DNA from: JAFGED01 sp964551295
Lineage (GTDB): Bacteria; Chloroflexota; Anaerolineae; B4-G1
Direction of reading: 5' to 3'
DNA length: 12,952 nt
Assembly: GCA_964551295.1 (NCBI GenBank)
Contig: CAZKDJ010000120.1
Location: 1 to 12,952, forward strand
Below the pieces are notes generated by a model. That model saw only the letters and a list, made by a program, of their open reading frames with translations. It was not told where the DNA came from and did not search any database. Positions 1 to 6,890 of this stretch are shown here, piece after piece (within the stretch, counting starts at the first letter, position 1; every line of letters begins with the position of its first letter). The position numbers and the translations under genes were made by a program.

Positions 1-593
1 GGGCCAGCGCTGTATGTCTCCAGGTTCCTGCCGTTGGGTATGGTGAAAATCCTGCCGGTGTATCCAAACTCTCGGATATCCCTTGTAGCAAAGCTGTTGA
101 GAGCCACGAGGGCGTCACAGTTTTCGAAAAAGTTGGCGGACAGCTGCTTGATCAATGACTCGCTTAGAGGGATGAGGGGGCTTTTCAGCAGCTTGACGGC
201 CTCGATGGCGCCAAACTCTAGTATCTTTGAAGGGAGCAGATGGGCCGTGTGGATGAAGGGCACGCGGTGCATCTTGGCCCACACTTGCCCGATCAGACCG
301 AGGGAGAACGGTTCGTGGGCGTGCACGGCGTCTGGCTGAAACTCGTCCAGGAACTCGAAAATCCGGCTGACGTGTTTTCCCGTCATGGTCGTGATCACCA
401 TGTCGCCCTGGCCGGCGCTTTGGACGCCAAAGACCTTGAGCCCGCCCGGTAGTTCGTATAGCCCCGTCTTTTCCCCCGGGCACATCAGCACGACGTCGTG
501 GTACGAAGAAAAATGGCGGGCCATCTCGTGGGCAACGCGCCCCTCTCCGCCGCCAAATCCTTCCTTGAACAGGGTTATAAAGACGATTTTCAT
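1..593 (-). CDS. Glycosyltransferase, GT4 family (group 1), N-terminal part only
   Basis: This reading frame starts with ATG at 593 and is still open at the left window edge, so only the first 197 residues are present. The protein begins MKIVFITLFK and has a glycine-rich loop GGGEGRVAHEMA (residues 14-25), as expected for the N-terminal Rossmann domain of GT-B glycosyltransferases of family GT4. Further markers are DAVHAHEPFSLG (88-99), FIHTAHLLPS (113-122), ALVALNSFATRDI (161-173) and IPNGRN (185-190), the position where family members carry IPNGVD. Such enzymes transfer a sugar from a nucleotide-sugar donor to lipid or glycan acceptors at the inner face of the membrane. The nucleotide-sugar-binding C-terminal domain lies outside the window, so donor and acceptor cannot be named. 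The gene lies 46 bases downstream of the pentapeptide-repeat gene on the same strand and has only a weak SD (GGGTGG), so it is probably read from the same transcript. Confidence 0.85.
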   Translation of the reverse strand, partial: MKIVFITLFKEGFGGGEGRVAHEMARHFSSYHDVVLMCPGEKTGLYELPGGLKVFGVQSAGQGDMVITTMTGKHVSRIFEFLDEFQPDAVHAHEPFSLGLIGQVWAKMHRVPFIHTAHLLPSKILEFGAIEAVKLLKSPLIPLSESLIKQLSANFFENCDALVALNSFATRDIREFGYTGRIFTIPNGRNLETYSAG

Positions 594-639
594 GCCACCC
601 GAAGTATAGCTTCAAGTGGACGCGATGTCAATGCTGTTG

Positions 640-1254
640 CTACTTGGCTTCTTGCTCGACCAAGACGATGTCCATGCTGTACAGCAGCGCCATCGCCTCT
701 GGAAGCGAGAACTTGGCCTGCTTGAGGGTGTTCTGGCCCGGGGGGATGTGATAGTTGCGGGCGCTGGAGAGATCGGCCTCGGTCAGATCGGTGTTGCTGA
801 ACAGGCTCTTGGACAGATCTGTGCTGGCAAAGTCGGCTTTGATGAGATTGGCCTCTCGAAAGTCGACGTCTGTGGCGATGCAATCCTTGACCTGGAGCTC
901 TTTTAGGCTCAGGCCGATGAACGTGGAGTGGCTGATGGCACACTTGAAAAAGCCGATGGGGTCGCCGAGCCCGATTGCGGTCCAGTCGGCCTGGGTCCAA
1001 TCGACGCCGACAACCTTCGAATCCTCAAACCGCGTCCCGGAAAAGGCGCTTTCTGGCACCTGGATCAGGCTGAGGTCGCACCGTTGGAAAGTGCAGTTGA
1101 CGAACCGGCAGGCGCGAAAGGTGCATCCAGCGAAGGAACAGCGCACAAACGTGCAGTCGTAGAACTCGCTCGAGACGAGTTGCTCGCCGTCCAGGTGAAT
1201 TCCTTTGAACGTCTGCTCGTTGTAATAGCCCTGCACGTCGATTGAAGCGTCCAC
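640..1254 (-). CDS. Pentapeptide-repeat protein, Qnr-like
   Basis: The protein has 204 residues and starts at GTG (1252-1254), 7 bases after a GGAG motif. Every fifth residue is Phe or Leu in two runs: 31, 36, 41, 46, 51, 56, 61, and then 132, 137, 142, 147, 152, 157, 162. This is the signature of the right-handed quadrilateral beta-helix of pentapeptide-repeat proteins. Between the runs lies a less regular stretch containing VDWTQADW (84-91). The C-terminus has a conserved-looking tail, LKQAKFSLPEAMALL (177-191). Length and two-block layout resemble Qnr and MfpA, DNA mimics that bind gyrase, but most pentapeptide-repeat proteins have no proven function, and gyrase binding here is an inference. 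No signal peptide is seen, so the protein is probably cytoplasmic. It is the first gene of a likely two-gene unit with the downstream glycosyltransferase. Confidence 0.88.
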   Translation of the reverse strand: MDASIDVQGYYNEQTFKGIHLDGEQLVSSEFYDCTFVRCSFAGCTFRACRFVNCTFQRCDLSLIQVPESAFSGTRFEDSKVVGVDWTQADWTAIGLGDPIGFFKCAISHSTFIGLSLKELQVKDCIATDVDFREANLIKADFASTDLSKSLFSNTDLTEADLSSARNYHIPPGQNTLKQAKFSLPEAMALLYSMDIVLVEQEAK

Positions 1255-1279
1255 GGGTCCACTCCGAAAGTATGTGGGG

Positions 1280-1294
1280 CAAGTTGCTAACTTG
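1280..1294. promoter_or_regulatory. Dyad in the pentapeptide gene leader, possible operator
   Basis: This is a perfect 6-base inverted repeat, CAAGTT and AACTTG, separated by GCT. It lies between the candidate promoter and the GTG start, where a repressor site or a short leader hairpin could act. Only the symmetry supports this; no regulator is encoded nearby. Confidence 0.3.
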
Positions 1295-1365
1295 TCCTAC
1301 ATCGCGGCGTGTGGCGACCGCCCCGGTTTTGATCTCTGCTAGCCTTGATGATACGATGTTGAGCC

Positions 1366-1394
1366 ATTGTACCCTGGTTTGGCGTTTAGGCCAA
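1366..1394 (-). promoter_or_regulatory. Candidate sigma70-type promoter for the pentapeptide-repeat gene
   Basis: On the minus strand the -35 is TTGGCC (4 of 6 consensus bases, 1389-1394), followed by a 17-base spacer and the -10 TACAAT (5 of 6, 1366-1371). Transcription would start about 105 bases before the GTG codon. Position and spacing fit well, but no experimental start is known. Confidence 0.55.
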
Positions 1395-1415
1395 GGTGAT
1401 TTATGCGGACGTTTA

Positions 1416-1875
1416 TCAGGTGTCCCGCAATACCAGCGACAGGTGCGTGAATTTGTCCGTGGGCATCACGTTTACGGTGCTGGTCGTAAAGGGCGTCGCG
1501 TCGACCGTCAAATTGAGCGTAACGGTGTACCACGTATTGTTGGTCAAGCCGGTCAGCGTGCGAGCAGTGTGTTGTCGGGGCCGATATCCCCCCAAAATCG
1601 CCCATATAGGCCCAGCCCACGATGTTGCCCTCGAACAGGTTGGAGAACGGGTAGTGTCCGTGCAGAGAGATGTACGACTTGTCCCAGATGCCCTCGCCCG
1701 GCGCGTCCGAGTAATTCCTCTGGGCGGAGAGGTAATAGTTGATGTAATCGGCGATAAAGTGGTTGTGCCTGACGATGACTTTTTGCAGGTTGCCCGTATA
1801 GGGCCCCGCGAAGCATCCATTCCCGCTAAAGGCGTCCCCGGGACGGGGACTCGGAGCGTTCGATCCAAGAGGTGG
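1416..1875 (-). pseudogene. Frameshifted remnant of a secreted beta-helix-like protein
   Basis: No intact gene is present, but protein-like sequence runs through three frames of the minus strand. From 1875 one frame reads FSGNGCFAGPYTGNLQKVIV, then RHNHFIADYINYYLSAQ, SYISLHGHYPFSNLFEGNIV and GWAYMGD. At the C and A runs (plus strand 1588-1597) the sense moves to another frame, FWGDIGPDNTLLAR, ending in TGA at 1553-1555. Within about 20 bases it moves again to a frame reading RTLTGLTNNTWYTVTLNLTV and on to a TGA at 1416-1418. Restoring one T in the run after GAT would join the first two parts. The spacing of aromatic and Asn/Gly residues resembles right-handed parallel beta-helix proteins, with a beta-sandwich-like, Thr-rich end. 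The upstream side is blocked by a TAG at 1876-1878, so the N-terminus and any signal peptide are gone. The parent family is uncertain. Confidence 0.6.
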
Positions 1876-1906
1876 CTAAATGCGATTGCCCTAGGACTAT
1901 AGGTGC

Positions 1907-1962
1907 ATTTTACATCGATTTTACACGGGCTTGACCCGCTGGCAATGGGCCTATGGCAGAAT
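1907..1962 (+). promoter_or_regulatory. Upstream region of the DUF5666 gene: direct repeat and weak promoter
   Basis: Two copies of ATTTTACA (1907-1914 and 1918-1925) sit 11 bases apart, one helical turn, just before a good -35-like TTGACC (1931-1936). The matching -10 is unclear: CAGAAT at 1957-1962 lies 20 bases away, which is longer than usual. The SD at 2013-2017 and the ATG at 2025 follow. It is a reasonable promoter neighbourhood, but the exact elements are unproven. Confidence 0.3.
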
Positions 1963-2024
1963 AAAGATGTCCAGGTGCCACTTTTAGAGGCTCGGGGTAA
2001 GAATACTGATATGGAGGAAAAACA

Positions 2025-3350
2025 ATGAGTGCAAAACTAATCCTTGTCGCCGGGGCCACGATCCTGTCGTTGGCGCTCGGCTCTGTGGGGGGCGCGGCGG
2101 TGCTGCCGGATCAACCTATGGCAGAAGGCGCGCTGGAGGACGTACAGATTCCCCAGCGCTTTCGGGCTCGCGCTTACGGCGCGATCGAGGCCATCGATGG
2201 CGGGACGCTGACGGTGTCCACGCCCGCCGGGTCGGTGGACTTTGTCACTGACGCTAACACTCTTTTCTTTGCCGATAGGGAGCGGGTCACGCTCGGTGAT
2301 TTTGCCGTCGGCGACGTCGTGGGCGCGGTGGGGTGGTGGGAGGAGGGCGGCGGCGTGTTTCACGCCTTCGCCGTGGCCAAGCTGGCCGAGGATCGCCTCT
2401 TTCCCGTGGCCGGGACGCTGGCCGAGATCAATGGCGACACATTGATCGTGGAGACCAAAGGCGGCCGACCGGCCACCGTCCACGTGGATGCTGAGACGGC
2501 GTATCGCATCCGCGGCGTCGAGGATCCGGGCTTGGACGACCTTGAGGTGGGGATGCGCGTCATCGCCCGGGGGACGCTCAATCCCGACGGCAGCCTGCAG
2601 GCGCAGGTCGTTGGCGCGGCGGAGGCCGGCCCGCGCCAGGCCCGGCTGCGGGGTGAGGTCATAGCCATCGAGGGTAATGCCTTCACGGTGCGTGCGGGGA
2701 AGCGCGAGGTCGTGGTGCAGACCGACGAGGCGACCGAGTTCCGTGTGCCCGGTGTGGAGAATCCCACCATCGCTGATCTAGAGGTTGGCGACAAGGTCGC
2801 CGTCGGGGGCGTCGTGGAGGGGGGCGGCACGGCAAGAGCCACACTGGTGATCGTCCTGCCGGATGACGCGGCGCGGCTGACCGGCAAGGTGACGGATATC
2901 GAAGGCACAACGCTGGCGGTCAGAACCGCCGGCGGCACGGTGAACGTCCTCACCGACGGGGACACTGTCTTTCACGTTCCCGGCGTCGAGGGGCCCGGAC
3001 TGGATGACGTCGAGGTCGGCGATCGGATCGTCGCTGGCGGCAGTTGGGAGAGCGAGTCGGCTTTCCACGCCATAGGTGTCGGCGTAGTCGGTGGGCGACG
3101 GGCGGGCGCACGCGGGACCGTGCGCGGGCGCGTGATCGACATCGGTGAGGATAACCTCGCCCTCGGCACGGCGCGCGGCTCGCTGACGGTGCTGGTGGAT
3201 GAAGAGACACGGTTCCGTGTGCCAGGTGTGGAGGACGCCGACCTCGGTGATGTTGAGGAGGGCGCCAGGGTTGGCGTGCTGGGGGCGTGGAACGAGGATG
3301 GGGCGTTGCAGGCTTTGGTCGTGCGGGTAGGAGGGGCTCGGAGACGATAG
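2025..3350 (+). CDS. Exported protein with five DUF5666-like repeats
   Basis: The protein has 441 residues, with ATG at 2025 placed 7 bases after GGAGG (2013-2017). The N-terminus has a short basic start and a hydrophobic core up to about residue 25, which looks like a signal peptide, with possible cleavage near GGAA-VLP. The rest is five tandem domains of about 73 residues, at roughly 48-120, 126-199, 206-278, 283-355 and 363-435. Each has a G-V-x-x-I-x-G-x-x-L-x-V strand pattern and, in copies 2-5, the motif R/H-x-x-GVE followed by L-x-D-V/L-E-x-G. Copy 1 lacks GVE and carries FADRERVTLGDFAVGD there instead. The pattern matches what I know as DUF5666, small beta-barrel-like domains of unknown function in secreted proteins. 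No membrane anchor or sorting signal is visible at the C-terminus, which ends GGARRR. It probably acts outside the membrane; its ligand is unknown. Confidence 0.85.
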   Translation: MSAKLILVAGATILSLALGSVGGAAVLPDQPMAEGALEDVQIPQRFRARAYGAIEAIDGGTLTVSTPAGSVDFVTDANTLFFADRERVTLGDFAVGDVVGAVGWWEEGGGVFHAFAVAKLAEDRLFPVAGTLAEINGDTLIVETKGGRPATVHVDAETAYRIRGVEDPGLDDLEVGMRVIARGTLNPDGSLQAQVVGAAEAGPRQARLRGEVIAIEGNAFTVRAGKREVVVQTDEATEFRVPGVENPTIADLEVGDKVAVGGVVEGGGTARATLVIVLPDDAARLTGKVTDIEGTTLAVRTAGGTVNVLTDGDTVFHVPGVEGPGLDDVEVGDRIVAGGSWESESAFHAIGVGVVGGRRAGARGTVRGRVIDIGEDNLALGTARGSLTVLVDEETRFRVPGVEDADLGDVEEGARVGVLGAWNEDGALQALVVRVGGARRR

Positions 3351-3365
3351 AGTTAGATACCTCTA

Positions 3366-3399
3366 AGACCTCGGAGGTTTTCGAAAACCTCCGAGGTCT
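3366..3399. terminator. 34-bp perfect palindrome, probable bidirectional terminator
   Basis: The half-site AGACCTCGGAGGTTTTC (3366-3382) is followed at once by its exact reverse complement (3383-3399). It fills the gap between two convergent genes: 15 bases after the DUF5666 stop codon and 3 bases after the lepB stop codon. Either transcript would fold into a stem of up to 15 pairs around a TTTTCGAAAA centre. There is no following T tract, so this is not a textbook intrinsic terminator. It could also be one copy of a dispersed palindromic repeat. Confidence 0.65.
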
Positions 3400-3402
3400 C
3401 GG

Positions 3403-4020
3403 TTACTCGATCAACCCCACGTTCTCCGGGGGCCAGTAGGAGAACCAGGCGCGTCCGACGAGGTTGTCGATGTGCACCGGTCCGAAGCTGCGCGAGTCGT
3501 TGGATGCGCCGCGATTATCGCCCATGACGAACACGTGCAGCGGGGGGATGGTTTTGGGGCCATAGTTGCCCCCGCCCAGGTTAGTCGTCCACGATTCATC
3601 AAGGCGCTTGCCGTCGATGATCACTTCCCCGCTGCGTATCTCGATCGTGTCCCCTGGTAGCCCGATCACGCGCTTGATCAGCATGTCGTTTGTCGGATCT
3701 TCCTTGTCCTGGTCGATGACGACGATGTCACCGCGCTGTGGGGCGTGGAGGAACCGGTACGACACTTTTTCTACCAGCACCCGCTGTTGGGTGTGGAGAC
3801 TGGGTTCCATACTCTGGCCCACCACTTGCGTGGCTTGCACCAGGAAGAGGTTGATAAAGATGGCGATGACGACGGCCGGGATAATCGTCTCGGCCAGCTC
3901 GCGGATGACGCCCAGGAATTGACGCAGCACAAGAGCCCATCGAATTTGACGCATCGGTTCGATGCGGGGTCCTTGCTCGACCTCGGGTTCTTCGAAGGGC
4001 TCTTGTGGGATGTGTTCCAT
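3403..4020 (-). CDS. lepB: Signal peptidase I
   Basis: This membrane serine protease (family S26) removes signal peptides from exported proteins. With ATG at 4018-4020 it has 205 residues. After an acidic, proline-containing cytoplasmic start comes one membrane segment (about 44-64). The family boxes then follow: GQSMEPSL with the nucleophile Ser70, RGDIVVID (96-103), IKRVIGLPGD with the general base Lys116, and MGDNRGASNDSRSFG (166-180). The catalytic Ser-Lys pair is intact, so the enzyme should be active. The frame stays open upstream to 4182, but that part overlaps the end of pnp in another frame. The chosen start lies 28 bases after the pnp stop but has no clear SD. A later ATG at 3952-3954 would leave 183 residues and has only a distant AAGGA. 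It is the last gene of the rpsO-pnp-lepB unit. Confidence 0.92.
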   Translation of the reverse strand: MEHIPQEPFEEPEVEQGPRIEPMRQIRWALVLRQFLGVIRELAETIIPAVVIAIFINLFLVQATQVVGQSMEPSLHTQQRVLVEKVSYRFLHAPQRGDIVVIDQDKEDPTNDMLIKRVIGLPGDTIEIRSGEVIIDGKRLDESWTTNLGGGNYGPKTIPPLHVFVMGDNRGASNDSRSFGPVHIDNLVGRAWFSYWPPENVGLIE

Positions 4021-4048
4021 AGTTGGTGGAAACGGCGTATCTTCGCTA

Positions 4049-6229
<2,181 letters not shown>

Positions 6230-6235
6230 TTGTAT

Positions 6236-6264
6236 ACCTCCGTATTGTTGGCCAAGGCGGAGGT
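6236..6264 (-). promoter_or_regulatory. Stem covering the pnp ribosome binding site
   Basis: On the minus strand ACCTCCG (6258-6264) pairs perfectly with CGGAGGT (6236-6242), which contains the pnp SD sequence 7 bases before the ATG. The 15-base loop contains the self-complementary TTGGCCAA. In the mRNA this would hide the ribosome binding site. E. coli PNPase represses its own synthesis through its leader, so control of translation here is plausible but unproven. Confidence 0.45.
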
Positions 6265-6282
6265 CAGGGACTGGGGGGTATC

Positions 6283-6331
6283 GCGTAACTGCGTTACGAA
6301 TAACTGCGTTACGAATAACTTTGCTACGAAA
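6283..6331. repeat. 15-bp tandem repeats with internal palindromes in the pnp leader
   Basis: The unit GTTACGAATAACTGC occurs at 6293-6307 and again at 6308-6322 (last bases TTT). A partial unit precedes it (GTAACTGC at 6285-6292) and a decayed one follows (GCTACGAAA). Each GTTACGAATAAC is itself an inverted repeat around CGAA, and CGTAAC-TGC-GTTACG (6284-6298) forms another dyad. The array lies in the transcribed leader of pnp, about 55-100 bases before the start codon. Confidence 0.6.
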
Positions 6332-6389
6332 CACTCCCCAATTCCTGGACCTGCGCTTGGCTTATTCCGTTATTGAAACACGCTAAACG

Positions 6390-6421
6390 AGTAGATGGGC
6401 GCATTCGCTCCCGCATCTACT
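6390..6421 (-). terminator. Hairpin between rpsO and pnp: attenuator or processing site
   Basis: On the minus strand AGTAGATG (6414-6421) and CATCTACT (6390-6397) form a perfect 8-bp stem around a 16-base loop that can pair a little further. It lies 32 bases after the rpsO stop codon. No strong T tract follows, so it may weaken transcription into pnp or be an RNase III target, as in the E. coli rpsO-pnp gap, rather than a full terminator. Confidence 0.4.
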
Positions 6422-6453
6422 TGTCTGCATTACTCTTTGTTGTGGTTGTACAA

Positions 6454-6723
6454 TTATCGACGTAGCCCGAGCCGCTGAAGGATCTCCTTATAGCGTTCGG
6501 GGTCTTTGCGACTGAGATAAGTCAGATGTCGCCTGCGTTGGCCAACCATCTTGAGCAAGCCGCGCCGAGAGTGCTCATCGTGCTTGTGAAGCTTGAGATG
6601 CTCTGTCAACTGATTGATGCGGGTAGTCAACAGGGCAATCTGCACTTCCGGCGAGCCGGTATCACTGGCTACACGGCCATACTCTTGAATAATGGTCTCT
6701 TTCTCGCTTTTACTCAATGGCAC
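6454..6723 (-). CDS. rpsO: 30S ribosomal protein S15
   Basis: S15 binds 16S rRNA early in assembly of the small subunit platform. With the start used here the product has 89 residues, the standard length, and shows the family core: SDTGSPEVQIALLT (20-33), LTEHLKLHKHDEHSRRGLLK (39-58) and MVGQRRRHLTYL (59-70), ending KLGLRR-like in QRLGLRR. Two GTG codons stand in tandem (6724-6726 and 6721-6723). The SD AAGGAGG (6729-6735) is only 2 bases from the first but 5 from the second, so the second was chosen; it gives MPLSKSEK, matching usual S15 starts. It is the first gene of the rpsO-pnp-lepB unit and has its own promoter and a G/C-rich leader hairpin. Confidence 0.97.
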   Translation of the reverse strand: MPLSKSEKETIIQEYGRVASDTGSPEVQIALLTTRINQLTEHLKLHKHDEHSRRGLLKMVGQRRRHLTYLSRKDPERYKEILQRLGLRR

Positions 6724-6745
6724 CACAACCTCCTTACATTAAGCA

Positions 6746-6769
6746 CGGGCGGGGCTTGTGCCCCTCCCG
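6746..6769 (-). promoter_or_regulatory. G/C-rich hairpin in the rpsO leader
   Basis: On the minus strand CGGGAGGGGC and GCCCCGCCCG pair over 10 positions with one A-G mismatch, around the four-base loop ACAA. It lies between the predicted transcription start (about 6776) and the SD, so it would stand at the very 5' end of the mRNA. S15 represses its own translation by binding leader RNA in several bacteria, and this stem is a candidate for such a site. Confidence 0.45.
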
Positions 6770-6782
6770 AAGACACCGGGCT

Positions 6783-6811
6783 ATTTTACCACGATTTGAT
6801 TACTTGCGCAA
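6783..6811 (-). promoter_or_regulatory. Promoter of rpsO
   Basis: The minus strand shows an extended -10, TGGTAAAAT, with hexamer TAAAAT (5 of 6, 6783-6788). A 17-base spacer separates it from TTGCGC (3 of 6, 6806-6811). The weak -35 is offset by the TG extension. The leader to the GTG would be about 53 bases. Confidence 0.6.
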
Positions 6812-6813
6812 GG

Positions 6814-6841
6814 TTGTGGTTTCCCCAACTTAAGGTAGAAT
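6814..6841 (+). promoter_or_regulatory. Candidate promoter of murJ
   Basis: TTGTGG (3 of 6, 6814-6819), a 16-base spacer and TAGAAT (5 of 6, 6836-6841) lie about 50 bases before the murJ start. The -35 is only 2 bases from the rpsO -35 on the other strand, so the two divergent promoters are back to back. Confidence 0.45.
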
Positions 6842-6890
6842 GGCGCGGAATATGTCAATAAACTAGGGGGAGGGAGATGGGAGGCCTTGG

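Noticed and set aside
1242..1902. Two plus-strand open frames of about 166 residues in the long gene-poor gap
   Set aside because: They lie opposite the pseudogene remnant and its promoter region, have no SD, and their residue make-up is that of an antisense shadow.
2360..2965. A 201-residue minus-strand frame inside the DUF5666 gene
   Set aside because: It is Ser/Thr/Pro-rich low-complexity sequence that follows from the repeats on the other strand; no SD and no domain.
6721..6726. First of the two tandem GTG codons as the rpsO start
   Set aside because: The SD would be only 2 bases away, and the product would be one residue longer than standard S15.
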